Shown here one piece after another: positions 1-8,301 of a stretch of 64,000 bases of DNA. The position numbers were made by a program, and so were the translations under genes. Origin of the DNA: Streptomyces diastatochromogenes (lineage in GTDB: Bacteria > Actinomycetota > Actinomycetes > Streptomycetales > Streptomycetaceae); NCBI RefSeq assembly GCF_002242805.1, contig NZ_MCGQ01000042.1, forward strand, positions 1-64,000. Direction: 5' to 3'. Position 1 is the stretch's first letter. The number at the start of each line of letters is the position of its first letter. The notes beneath the pieces were generated by a model, which saw only the letters and a program-made list of their open reading frames with translations, was not told where the DNA came from and did not search any database.

Positions 1-1117
1 CGGCCACCGCGCGCGGTGGCGCATCGGTCAGAGCGGCCAGCTCGTCGGCGCGCAACCGTGCGGCTCCGCGTCGGCTCAGCTCGGGGGGCGTCACGTCGAG
101 TACGTCGACACCGGCGGCGATGCGGTGCCGGCCGGGATCGCGCAGCAACGCGCGGTCGCCGACGCGCAGCGGCAGGGGCCGGGCCAGCCGCAGCCGGGCG
201 CTGCCGGCCCCCAGCGGCCGGACCCGGGCAGCGACGGACGCGGATCCCACGTGCAGTACGAGTTCGCGCGGGAGGTCGCGGCGCTCGCCGCTGTCGGCGG
301 TGCGCAGCGCAACGTCGACCTCGGCCGTCGTCAGCCATCTGCCCGGGGTGAGGAGCGCGTCGCCACGGCCGATGGCCTGGTGCTCGACGCCGCGCAGATT
401 GACCGCCACGCGGGCCACGGCGCGGACCTCGGGCGTGTCCCGGCCCAGCGTCTGCAGGCCGCGTACCCGCAGCACCGCCCCGGTGGACGCCAGCTGAAGC
501 TCCGTATCCCCGCGCAGCGTGCCGGCCGTCAGTGTTCCGGTGACCACCGTGCCCGCGCCGACGATGCTGAACGAACGGTCCACCCACAACCGCACGTCGG
601 CGTCCGGATCGGCGGGCGGCAGGGCGCCCACCAGCCGCACCAGTGCGGCACGCAGCCCGTCCAGGCCCTCGCCGGTGCGCCCGCTCACCGTCACCGAGCC
701 GACCGGTCCCAGGCTGGTCGCCGCCATGCGGGCCAGCGCCTGTTGCCGGGCCGGTTCGGGGTCGGCCAGGTCGCAGCGGGTGACGGCGAGCAGCGCATGC
801 CGCACGCCGAGCGCGTCCAGTGCCTCCAGATGCTCGGTCGACTGGGGCATCCAGCCCTCGTCGGCGGCCACCACGAACAGTACGGCGGGGACCGGACCGA
901 CACCGGCCAGCATGTTGGGCACGAACCGCTCGTGCCCCGGGACGTCGACGAACGCCACCTCCGCTCCGCCGGGGAGGGTCGTCCAGGCGAAACCGAGGTC
1001 GATGGTCAGCCCGCGCCGGCGCTCGTGCTCCCAGCGGTCCGGCTCCATCCCGGTGAGCAGCCGCACCAGCGTCGACTTGCCGTGATCGACATGACCGGCG
1101 GTGGCGATCACGTGCAC
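1..1117 (-). CDS. selB: Selenocysteine-specific elongation factor SelB (partial, N-terminal part)
   Basis: GTP-binding translation factor that delivers Sec-tRNA to in-frame UGA codons. About 372 residues are present and the reading frame is open to the window edge; SelB proteins are usually near 600 residues, so the C-terminal winged-helix domains that bind SECIS RNA lie outside. The GTPase P-loop GHVDHGKST is at residues 8-16, followed by the switch motif DVPGHE and then the EF-Tu-like beta-barrel domains. The GTG start at 1117 gives MHVIATAGHVDHGKST and overlaps the end of selA by 10 bases; a second GTG at 1111 would overlap by 4. Translation is probably coupled to selA. Identification is secure. 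Confidence 0.96.
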   Translation of the reverse strand, partial: MHVIATAGHVDHGKSTLVRLLTGMEPDRWEHERRRGLTIDLGFAWTTLPGGAEVAFVDVPGHERFVPNMLAGVGPVPAVLFVVAADEGWMPQSTEHLEALDALGVRHALLAVTRCDLADPEPARQQALARMAATSLGPVGSVTVSGRTGEGLDGLRAALVRLVGALPPADPDADVRLWVDRSFSIVGAGTVVTGTLTAGTLRGDTELQLASTGAVLRVRGLQTLGRDTPEVRAVARVAVNLRGVEHQAIGRGDALLTPGRWLTTAEVDVALRTADSGERRDLPRELVLHVGSASVAARVRPLGAGSARLRLARPLPLRVGDRALLRDPGRHRIAAGVDVLDVTPPELSRRGAARLRADELAALTDAPPRAVA

Positions 1118-2436
1118 GGCGGCACACTCGCATCGCCTGTGTGCGACCGCCGCACAGCCAGTACGGCCTCCACCACCGACTGCTCCTGCTCCGGCTCGAC
1201 CGTGCGCAGATCCAGCAGGCAGCGGCCATGTTCCAGCCGGCCGATCACCGGGACCGCGCCGCCGCGCAGCAACGGGCCGTACGGCGCGGGCAGGCCGACG
1301 GCCGCGCTGGGCAGGGTCACGCCGGGCGCGCCGCCACCGCCCACGGCCGCCTCCGTACGCAGCACCTCCGCCGGTACTCCCTCGGCCCGGAGCCGTTCGA
1401 CGAGCCGGGCGGCACGCTCGCGCAGGTCGCTCTCGTCGGCAGCGAGCGCGGTGCGCACGGGCGGCTCCGGACCGCGCAGCGTCGCTTCCAACGCGGCCAG
1501 GGTCAGCTTGTCGACCCGCAGGGCCCGGGCCGCTGGATGCCGTCGCAGTCGCTCGACCAGCCCCGCTTCGCCGAGCAGCAGCCCGGCCTGCGGACCGCCG
1601 AGCAGCTTGTCCCCGCTGGCCGTCACCAGCGCCGCCCCGGCACGCAGCGCGCTGGTGGCGTCCGGCTCTTGGGGAAGCAGCGGGTGCGGGCTGAGCAGAC
1701 CGGAACCGATGTCCACCACCACCGGCGGTCCGAGCGCCGCCAGCTCGGTCACCTCTGCCGCCGCGGTGAAACCGCTGATGTGGAAGTTGGATGCGTGCAC
1801 CTTGAGCAGAAAGCCGGTGTCGGGGCCGATGGCATCGGCGTAGTCCCGCGCATGGGTGCGGTTGGTGGTGCCGACCTCGCGCAGCCGCGCGCCGCTGGAA
1901 GCCAGCAGGTCCGGGATGCGGAACCCGTCGCCGATCTCGACCAGCTCGCCCCGGCTGATCACGATCTCCCGCCCCTGAGCCAGCGCAAGGGCGCACAGGA
2001 GCAGCGCGGCCGCGTTGTTGTTCACCACGTGCACCGCTCCGGCATCGGGTACGGCCTCGGCCAGCGCGGCGAGCGCCCCGCGTCCGCGGCGGGCCCGGCG
2101 GCCTTCGGCAAGGTCGAACTCGACGTCCGTGCACCCGCAGGCGGCCAGCACGGCGTCCCGGGCGGCGTCCGACAGCGGCGCGCGGCCGAGATTGGTGTGC
2201 ACCAGCACGCCGGTGGCGTTGATCACCGGCCGCAGACCGCAGGCCCGCTCGGGCAGATGACCGACCGCCGCGTCCACCACGTCCTCGGGAGCGATCTCGC
2301 CGGCCCGCGCCCTGCGCTGGGCCTCCTCGATGGCCGCCTTCACCAGGGGGCGCCCCAGCCTGCGGACGGCGGTGGCGATGCGCGGATCGGCCAGCACGGA
2401 GTCGGTGCCGGGGACGAGACGGCGCGGATCGCTCAT
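1108..2436 (-). CDS. selA: L-seryl-tRNA(Sec) selenium transferase
   Basis: PLP enzyme that converts Ser-tRNA(Sec) to Sec-tRNA(Sec) using selenophosphate made by SelD. 442 residues, the normal length for bacterial SelA. Visible landmarks are VINATGVLVHTNLGRAPL near residues 71-88, the VDIGSG stretch near 241-246, and TASGDKLLGGPQAG with the Schiff-base lysine at about K277. The frame is open upstream to 2526, but that would run through tRNA-Sec sequence; the ATG at 2436 is preceded by AGAGGGGG and matches the usual start. It lies downstream of tRNA-Sec on the same strand and overlaps selB. Confidence 0.97.
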   Translation of the reverse strand: MSDPRRLVPGTDSVLADPRIATAVRRLGRPLVKAAIEEAQRRARAGEIAPEDVVDAAVGHLPERACGLRPVINATGVLVHTNLGRAPLSDAARDAVLAACGCTDVEFDLAEGRRARRGRGALAALAEAVPDAGAVHVVNNNAAALLLCALALAQGREIVISRGELVEIGDGFRIPDLLASSGARLREVGTTNRTHARDYADAIGPDTGFLLKVHASNFHISGFTAAAEVTELAALGPPVVVDIGSGLLSPHPLLPQEPDATSALRAGAALVTASGDKLLGGPQAGLLLGEAGLVERLRRHPAARALRVDKLTLAALEATLRGPEPPVRTALAADESDLRERAARLVERLRAEGVPAEVLRTEAAVGGGGAPGVTLPSAAVGLPAPYGPLLRGGAVPVIGRLEHGRCLLDLRTVEPEQEQSVVEAVLAVRRSHTGDASVPPCT

Positions 2437-2474
2437 GGCACCCCCTCTGCTCGCGGTGGCCCTCTTGCCGGACG

Positions 2475-2569
2475 TGGCGGAGGCGGACGGGAATCGAACC
2501 CGCCAACGGCAGGTCCTGCCGTTCAACGGTTTTGAAGACCGGGCCGGTCACCAGGCCGGACACGCCTCC
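2475..2569 (-). tRNA. selC: tRNA-Sec (anticodon UCA), CCA encoded
   Basis: A 95-nt tRNA on the minus strand. GGAGGCG at the 5' end pairs with CGCCTCC at the 3' end, followed by an encoded GCCA (2475-2478). The anticodon TCA is read from TGA at 2533-2535, the T loop is TTCGATT, and a long variable arm is present (ACGGCAGG/CCTGCCGT region). The extended acceptor/T branch and long variable arm are typical of bacterial tRNA-Sec. The ORF seen across it on the plus strand is spurious. Confidence 0.97.
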
Positions 2570-2632
2570 CCGCGCCACGCGGCAATCTTCGCAAAAGCCG
2601 TATATAGGCGCTAATGGAGCGCGTAGGGAATC

Positions 2633-3661
2633 ATGGCCGAGGTGACCTCACCGACGTCGCCCCGCGAATCCGTCCGCCTCACCCAGTACGCGCACGGCGG
2701 CGGATGTGCCTGCAAGATCCCGCCGGGCGAGCTGGAGGAGGTGCTGCGGGGCCTGGGGGCCGCCGTCCAGGTCCGTGACCCCGCGGGCGAACTGCTGGTC
2801 GGGCTGGACGACGGCGACGACGCCTCCGTCGTACGGCTGCCGGACGGCACGGCGGTACTGGCGACCACCGACTTCTTCACGCCCGTGGTCGACGACGCCT
2901 ACGACTGGGGCCGGATCGCCGCGGCCAACGCACTCTCGGACGTGTACGCCATGGGCGGCCGTCCGCTGCTCGCCGTGAACCTGCTGGCCTGGCCGCGCGG
3001 TGTGCTCCCGCTCGAACTGGCCCGCGAGGTGCTGCGCGGCGGCCTGGACACGGCCGCGGCCGCGGGCTGCCACGTCGCCGGCGGCCACAGCGTGGACGAC
3101 CCCGAGCCCAAGTACGGCCTGGCGGTCACCGGCCTGGTCGACCCGGACCGTCTGCTGCGCAGCGACGCGGGCAAGCCGGGTCTGCCGCTGTCGCTGACCA
3201 AGCCGCTCGGCCTCGGCGTGCTGAACAGCAGGCACAAGGCCACCGGCGAGGTGTTCCCGCAGGCGGTCGAGGTCATGACGCGGCTCAACCGGGAGGCGGC
3301 CGAAGCGGCGCTGGCCGCCGGGCTCACCTGCGCGACGGACGTCACCGGGTTCGGGCTGCTCGGACACGCCTACAAGCTCGCGCGGGCGAGCGGGGTCACG
3401 GCACTGATCGACGCGACCGCCGTGCCCTACCTCGACGGCGCCCGGCAGGCGCTGCGCGCGGGATACGTCAGCGGCGGCACCCGGCGCAATCTCGCCTGGG
3501 TACGCCCGCACAGCGACCTGTCGGCGGTGAGCGAGGACGAAGCACTGCTCCTGGCCGACGCGCAGACCTCCGGCGGGCTGCTGGTGGCCGGCGAGATCCC
3601 CGGCGCGCCCGTCGTGGGCGAGCTGCTGCCGCGCGGCGAGCACGTCCTGGTGATCCGCTGA
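2633..3661 (+). CDS. selD: Selenide, water dikinase (selenophosphate synthetase)
   Basis: Makes selenophosphate from selenide and ATP, the selenium donor for SelA. 342 residues, full length for the family. The active-site segment HGGGCACK places Cys25 and Lys28 where E. coli SelD has Cys17 and Lys20, so this is the Cys form and not a selenoprotein. The ATP/metal-binding run TTDFFTPVVDD is followed by ANALSDVYAMGG, then GGHS and TDVTGFGLLGH motifs. ATG at 2633 is preceded by TAGGGA. A TATATA box at 2601-2606 could serve as its -10. The gene is divergent from tRNA-Sec/selA/selB. Confidence 0.97.
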   Translation: MAEVTSPTSPRESVRLTQYAHGGGCACKIPPGELEEVLRGLGAAVQVRDPAGELLVGLDDGDDASVVRLPDGTAVLATTDFFTPVVDDAYDWGRIAAANALSDVYAMGGRPLLAVNLLAWPRGVLPLELAREVLRGGLDTAAAAGCHVAGGHSVDDPEPKYGLAVTGLVDPDRLLRSDAGKPGLPLSLTKPLGLGVLNSRHKATGEVFPQAVEVMTRLNREAAEAALAAGLTCATDVTGFGLLGHAYKLARASGVTALIDATAVPYLDGARQALRAGYVSGGTRRNLAWVRPHSDLSAVSEDEALLLADAQTSGGLLVAGEIPGAPVVGELLPRGEHVLVIR

Positions 3662-3773
3662 ACCCGGCCACCGAGCCGACGGTCAGCCCGATCGTGGGTT
3701 CTCGCGGCCGCAGTGCAGCCGGCGCCCGCCGACCCGGGCCTCGCCCCGGCCGACGGGCGCCATCGCGCAAGAA

Positions 3774-4913
3774 CTAACGCCCTGGGTGCAGAACCACCTT
3801 GGTGTAGCCCTCGACACGCTTGTCGAACTTCTCGTACGCCGTGGGCGCCGCGTCCAGCGGCAGCTCATGGGAGACGACGAAGCTCGGCCGTGCGCGCCCC
3901 GAGATGATGAGGTCGCGCAGCTGCCGGTTGTAGCGCTTCACGTTGCACTGCCCGGTGCCCAGACGCAGCCCCTTCTCGAAGAGCTTGCCGATCGACACCA
4001 TGAGCCGGCCGTGCTTGGCCTGCTCGTCCGGTGCCCCCGGGTCGGCCGGCACATAGAGGCCCGGGATGCCGAGCGCTCCGGTCGGCCGGACGGTCTCGAT
4101 GATCGAGTTCAGCACCGCCGCGGGCTCCTCGCGGTTCTCGCCCCGGGCCATGGCCTGGTAGCCGACCGCGTCTATGCCCTTGTCCGTGCCTTCGCCGTTC
4201 GTCTGCTCCTTGATCTGCTCCACCGGGTTGCCCTCGGCGAAGTTGATCGGGGTCGCGCCTATCTCCTCGGCCTTCTGCAGCCGCTCGAGCACGCGGTCCA
4301 CGACGAACACCCTCGACGCACCGCGGATCATGGCCGAGTAGGCGGCCATGAGTCCGACGGGTCCGCCGCCGTACACCACGACACTCTCGCCCGGGGAGAC
4401 CTGGGCGAGTTCGTTGCCGTGGTAACCGGTCGGGAAGATGTCGGCGAGCAGAATGAAATCGGTCTCGTTCTCGGTGCCCTCCGGCAGTTTCAGACAGTTG
4501 AAGTCGGCATACGGTACGCGCAGGTATTCGGCCTGGCCCCCGGTCCACGGCCCCATCGCCACATAGCCGTATGCGCCACCGGCGAAGCCCGGATTCACGG
4601 TGAGGCAGAATCCGGTGTAGTCGGCCACACAGTTCTTGCAGAAACCGCAGGCGACATTGAAGGGCATGACCACGCGGTCGCCCTTCTTGAGAGAGGTGAT
4701 CCCTTCACCGATCTCCTCCACGATGCCCATGTTCTCGTGGCCGAAGACGATGCCCGGTTCGGCGGCGGTGCGCCCCTCATACATGTGCAGGTCAGAGCCG
4801 CATATAGCGGTGGAGGTCACCCGTACGATCACCTCGTTCGGGTGCTGGAGCTTAGGCTTCTGAACCTCTTCCACCGCTACCTCGAACGGTCCCTTGTAGA
4901 CGACAGCCTTCAT
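3774..4913 (-). CDS. Zinc-dependent alcohol dehydrogenase, glutathione-independent formaldehyde dehydrogenase type
   Basis: Medium-chain NAD-dependent dehydrogenase resembling Pseudomonas glutathione-independent formaldehyde dehydrogenase. 379 residues. Catalytic-zinc ligands Cys38 and the GHE motif (His59-Glu60) are visible; four cysteines at about 89, 92, 95 and 103 form the structural-zinc lobe; a Rossmann GGGPVGL lies near residue 180. The start ATG at 4913 has a strong GGAGGTG site. It is convergent with selD. A link between formaldehyde oxidation and a selenocysteine formate dehydrogenase would be natural, but no formate dehydrogenase is in view, so this is inference. The exact substrate is not settled by sequence. 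Confidence 0.85.
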   Translation of the reverse strand: MKAVVYKGPFEVAVEEVQKPKLQHPNEVIVRVTSTAICGSDLHMYEGRTAAEPGIVFGHENMGIVEEIGEGITSLKKGDRVVMPFNVACGFCKNCVADYTGFCLTVNPGFAGGAYGYVAMGPWTGGQAEYLRVPYADFNCLKLPEGTENETDFILLADIFPTGYHGNELAQVSPGESVVVYGGGPVGLMAAYSAMIRGASRVFVVDRVLERLQKAEEIGATPINFAEGNPVEQIKEQTNGEGTDKGIDAVGYQAMARGENREEPAAVLNSIIETVRPTGALGIPGLYVPADPGAPDEQAKHGRLMVSIGKLFEKGLRLGTGQCNVKRYNRQLRDLIISGRARPSFVVSHELPLDAAPTAYEKFDKRVEGYTKVVLHPGR

Positions 4914-5127
4914 ATGACACCTCCGATGAGCGGTGCGTGCTCGCTGCCGGAGGCCAAACAGCCGTCAACCGAACGTAGCCTTGTGCGAACGGGCAGTAGA
5001 AAGGTCGCGGCCGTTCGCCTCACGTGACCTAACTCTCATGGTCCCCCTATGGAAGAACATGAAACAAGCCAGCTATTGTCAATTAAATTCCGATTTCAAC
5101 CTCGCGCCGATTGGGAGGACGAGGAAA

Positions 5128-5316
5128 GTGACTCAGCGCTTCGGGACCTTGATCGTCCCGGTGCCCGGCGTGTCCGGCACCATGTACCCGGTGGGAACGC
5201 CGGTGGCCATCAGTGGACGGGGCTCGTCCGTCGACGGATTCGTGGACGGCGACTGGCTCCCGCTCGCCTGGTGGGAGTTCGCCGAGGGGCGTACCGAGGA
5301 CGTCGCCGGCAGCTGA
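5128..5316 (+). CDS. Small hypothetical protein (62 aa)
   Basis: I do not recognise a function. GTG start at 5128 follows GGGAGGACGAGGAAA, giving a 62-residue acidic protein starting MTQRFGTLIVPVPG and rich in Val, Gly, Trp and Asp. An open frame continues upstream to 4933 but loses coding character and lacks a ribosome site, so the short form is preferred. It is divergent from the formaldehyde dehydrogenase-like gene. No signal peptide or membrane segment. Confidence 0.55.
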   Translation: MTQRFGTLIVPVPGVSGTMYPVGTPVAISGRGSSVDGFVDGDWLPLAWWEFAEGRTEDVAGS

Positions 5317-5355
5317 CGGCCGTCCTCCTCGCCGACGGACCGGCCTTCGTCACGG

Positions 5356-5377
5356 CTTGGACGCGATCGCGTCCAAG
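5356..5377. repeat. 22-bp perfect palindrome
   Basis: CTTGGACGCGA followed immediately by its exact reverse complement, centred on GCGATCGC. It lies between the small protein ending at 5316 and the convergent regulator ending at 5562. It could be a protein-binding site or part of a bidirectional terminator; there is no T-run on either side. Confidence 0.6.
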
Positions 5378-5561
5378 GCGGTGGGGTGGGTGAAGCGGGC
5401 GTGAGCGCCGAGCGCGTCGAACTCGGAGAAGCCCCGCGGAGGCTTCGTGCGACCTACCCGTCGAGCGGGACGCCGTGGCGTCGCATCGACGCGTCCCGCA
5501 GTTCCGGGTGGAGCCGGCGGGGACAGGTGAACGGCCGCGTGCGCGGACGTCGTCGCCTTCC

Positions 5562-6533
5562 TCAGTGGCGGATCAGACCCGTGCGTTTCACGGTCGCCAG
5601 CAGCGGGGTGGTGTCGATGGCGGTGACGCCGTCGAGGGGGCCGACCGTGTCGGTGAGGAAGGTGTACAGGGCGTCGAGGTCCGCGGCGGCGAGAGCGACG
5701 AGCAGGTTGGCGGGGCCGGTGATGGCGGCGCAGAACCGGACGTGCGGGTGGCTGCTGAGGGTCTGCGCGGTCTCCTGCAGCGCGCCCGGGCGTACGGCGA
5801 TCCACAGCAGGGCTTCGGCGTGCGCGCCCAACAGCGCGAGGTCGAGCTCGGTCGCCAGGCGCAGGACCTGGCCGCGCAGGAGCGTGTCCAGCCGCCGGCG
5901 GGCGGTGAGCGCGGTGGTGCCGGCGCGGCGGGCGAGTTCCGTGTAGGTGGCCCGGCCGTTCTCGGTCAGAGCCGTGATCAGTGCGGTGTCGATGTCGAGG
6001 GGCGCGGGTGGCGCCGTTCGTTGTGCCGGGTCTGGGGTGAGCCGGTCCAGTTCCTCGGGGGAGAGGAGACCGGCGGTCCAGCGGAACGCGGTGGGGAAGA
6101 CCCGCAGCAGGGTGTGCGAGGTCCAGGAGCCGACGGCGTCGGTGGCGGGCAGGTCGCGCAGCAGGAGGGTGTTGCGGGCGTCGGGGTCGTCGAGGAAGAA
6201 GATCGTGGAGATCTCGTCGCCGCCGCCGAGGATGTCGACCCAGACGGTGTCGGTGCGTCGGGCGAGTGCGCGCGCGACCTGATGGATCTTGTTGGGGCGG
6301 CAGCGGATGCGCAGGGCGAGGGGGATCAGGTGCGGGAAGCATGCCGGGTTGCGTACGGCCGTGGCGCGCAGGGTGCCGTCGGCGTACAGAGGTGTGACAC
6401 GGCGTACGACGGTGCGCTCCGACAGGCCCAGGCCGTGGGCCAGCTCGCGCCAGGAGGCGCGCGGTGAGGCGACGAGGGCGGCCGCGATCCGGCGGTCGGT
6501 CTCGTTGAGCGTCTGGCGCATGATCTGCATCAT
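5562..6533 (-). CDS. Lrp/AsnC-family regulator with two Lrp modules
   Basis: Transcriptional regulator of about 323 residues, twice the usual Lrp length. Each half has an AsnC-type winged helix-turn-helix followed by a ligand-sensing (RAM-like) domain: first HTH near residues 8-55 (LNETDRRIAAAL... LSERTVVRRV), second near 180-225 (LDIDTALITALTENGRATYTELARRAGT). ATG at 6533 follows GAGGCGCCCT with good spacing; a TTG four codons upstream (6545) lacks a ribosome site. It is divergent from the amidohydrolase at 6665 and probably controls it in response to an amino acid or related ligand. Confidence 0.85.
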   Translation of the reverse strand: MMQIMRQTLNETDRRIAAALVASPRASWRELAHGLGLSERTVVRRVTPLYADGTLRATAVRNPACFPHLIPLALRIRCRPNKIHQVARALARRTDTVWVDILGGGDEISTIFFLDDPDARNTLLLRDLPATDAVGSWTSHTLLRVFPTAFRWTAGLLSPEELDRLTPDPAQRTAPPAPLDIDTALITALTENGRATYTELARRAGTTALTARRRLDTLLRGQVLRLATELDLALLGAHAEALLWIAVRPGALQETAQTLSSHPHVRFCAAITGPANLLVALAAADLDALYTFLTDTVGPLDGVTAIDTTPLLATVKRTGLIRH

Positions 6534-6557
6534 AGGGCGCCTCAATGACGTCTTTCC

Positions 6558-6605
6558 TGTACGGGCGGCCGCCGAATGTCGATGGATCGGCTGAGCGGCC
6601 GTACA
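6558..6605. promoter_or_regulatory. Inverted repeat in divergent regulator/amidohydrolase promoter region
   Basis: TGTACGG at 6558-6564 and its complement CCGTACA at 6599-6605, spaced 34 bp, in the gap between the Lrp-type gene (start 6533) and the amidohydrolase (start 6665). This arrangement fits an operator bound by an oligomeric Lrp protein. Inference only. Confidence 0.35.
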
Positions 6606-6664
6606 CCTGTCTCTGTCAGTGGACGTGGTGAACGGCCGCGTCGAGACGGCGATGGGAGAAGACG

Positions 6665-8284
6665 ATGACCGATCACGGAGCCGATCTGCTGATCCGGGCC
6701 GGTGCGGTGCACACGCTGGTGCCCGGACAGGCCCCGCAGCGGGCGCTGGCGGTGCGGGGCGACCGTGTCGCCGCCGTGTCCCCGGACCCGAACGGCCTTG
6801 ACGGCCTGGTGAGTTCGCGCACCGTGGTGCATGACCTGCCCGGTGCCACGGTGCTGCCCGCGTTCGACGACACCCACACCCACCTGATCTTCGCCGCGCA
6901 CGGCGCGCACGACGTTCCCGTCCACCAGGCTCGTACCATCGGCGAGTTCCTGGACCTGATCCGGCAGCGGGCCAGGACCACCCCTGAGGGCGAGTGGATC
7001 CGCACCACCACCAACTGGCAGGAGCTCAACCTGGCCGAGCGCCGCCTGCCCACCGCGGCCGAACTGGACCGGGCCACCGACCGGCACCCGGTCCTGGTCA
7101 AGCGCGGCGGCCACAACGACGTCGTCAACACCTACGCGCTGCGCCTGGCCGACATCACCGAGGACACCCCCGTACCGCCGGGCGGCGTCATCGGCCGCGA
7201 CGCCGACGGCCGCCTCAACGGACGACTGGTCGGCAACGCCCTGCCCCTGGTGGAGCGCCTCCTCCCCGCCCCGAACCTGTCCGAGCGCATCGACGGACTG
7301 CGCCTGGCCAGCGGCCAGTACGCCGCCACCGGCATCGGCACCGTGCGCGACTGCGCGGTCAGCCCCGAGGACTACCGGGTGCTCCTGGCCGCCCGTGAGG
7401 CCGGTGCGCTGAGCACCCGGGTGCGAGCCCTGATCTCCGCGCTCGGTCTGACCAGCAGGGCGCAGGTGGAGGACCTGCTCGACACCATGGAGGAGTGGCG
7501 CTACGGGTCCGACCCGTGGCTGCGGGTGTGGGGCGTGAAGTTCGGCCTCGACGGCGGCCTGGAGGCCGGGGCCACCGAGGAGCCGTACGCCTGCGACCAC
7601 TCCTTCTCCGGAACGCTGATCTGGGAGCCGGACGCACTGGTCGAGGCGGTCGAGGCCGTGGTCCGGCGTGGCTGGCGGGTCGGCACCCACGCCTACGGCG
7701 ACCGCGCGGTCCGCGTCCTGCTGGACGTCTACGAACGCGTCCTTCAGCGCAACCCCGGCCTGCCCGCCGGCACGCTGGTGATGGAGCACGGGGGCCTGGC
7801 CGGCCCCGAACAGCGCGCCCGCGCCGTTGCGTTGGGCATCCCCGTCACCATCCAGCAGCCGCTGCTGCACGACACCGCCGAGGTGGAGGAGGGCTTCTGG
7901 GGCCCGGAACGCGTGGCCCGCCTCTTCCCCGCCCGCGGCTGGGTCGACCTGGGCGCCCAGGTCAGCGCCGGATCCGACTTCCCCGTCGGCCAGTTCGGTG
8001 CCATGCGCTCCGTCTGGGGCATGACCACCCGGCAGACCGTCATCGGCGTCAAGGGCCCCGAGCACGCCATCTCCTACGACGAGGCCCTCACCCTGCACAC
8101 CACCAACGCCGCTCGGCTGACCGGCGAGGGGAACCTGCGCGGCACCCTCACCCCCGGCCGCCTGGCCGACCTCACCGTCTGGGACCAAGACCCCGCCCAG
8201 TGCCCCGACGACACCCTGCGCGACCTCAAGCCCACGCACACCTTCGTCGGCGGCCTCCTGGTCGCACCCGCCGGCACGCGGTAA
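6665..8284 (+). CDS. Amidohydrolase family 3 (YtcJ-like)
   Basis: Metal-dependent hydrolase of 539 residues, normal length for the YtcJ-like group. Motifs: N-terminal beta domain (LLIRAGAVHTLVPGQ), metal-binding HTH in FDDTHTHLIF near residues 74-83, KFGLDGG near 290, a histidine in GTHAYGDRAV, EHGGL, and the late SAGSDFPVG containing the catalytic Asp. The final segment GTLTPGRLADLTVWDQDP is the hallmark of amidohydrolase C-terminal beta domains. The substrate is unknown; family members act on N-substituted or cyclic amides. Start ATG at 6665 is preceded by GGGAGAAG. The next gene, PhzF-like, begins almost immediately, suggesting one operon. Confidence 0.88.
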   Translation: MTDHGADLLIRAGAVHTLVPGQAPQRALAVRGDRVAAVSPDPNGLDGLVSSRTVVHDLPGATVLPAFDDTHTHLIFAAHGAHDVPVHQARTIGEFLDLIRQRARTTPEGEWIRTTTNWQELNLAERRLPTAAELDRATDRHPVLVKRGGHNDVVNTYALRLADITEDTPVPPGGVIGRDADGRLNGRLVGNALPLVERLLPAPNLSERIDGLRLASGQYAATGIGTVRDCAVSPEDYRVLLAAREAGALSTRVRALISALGLTSRAQVEDLLDTMEEWRYGSDPWLRVWGVKFGLDGGLEAGATEEPYACDHSFSGTLIWEPDALVEAVEAVVRRGWRVGTHAYGDRAVRVLLDVYERVLQRNPGLPAGTLVMEHGGLAGPEQRARAVALGIPVTIQQPLLHDTAEVEEGFWGPERVARLFPARGWVDLGAQVSAGSDFPVGQFGAMRSVWGMTTRQTVIGVKGPEHAISYDEALTLHTTNAARLTGEGNLRGTLTPGRLADLTVWDQDPAQCPDDTLRDLKPTHTFVGGLLVAPAGTR

Positions 8285-8301
8285 GCGGGAGGGTTCAATC
8301 A

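Noticed and set aside
16..2535. Long plus-strand frames across selB and selA
   Set aside because: They are antisense shadows, arginine/alanine-rich, without ribosome sites; the minus strand encodes clear SelB and SelA.
2633..3661. SelD as a selenoprotein with UGA at the active site
   Set aside because: The active-site codons read Cys-Ala-Cys-Lys with no internal TGA.
3786..5027. 413-codon plus-strand frame opposite the formaldehyde dehydrogenase
   Set aside because: Composition is that of a shadow frame and the minus strand encodes a full zinc dehydrogenase.
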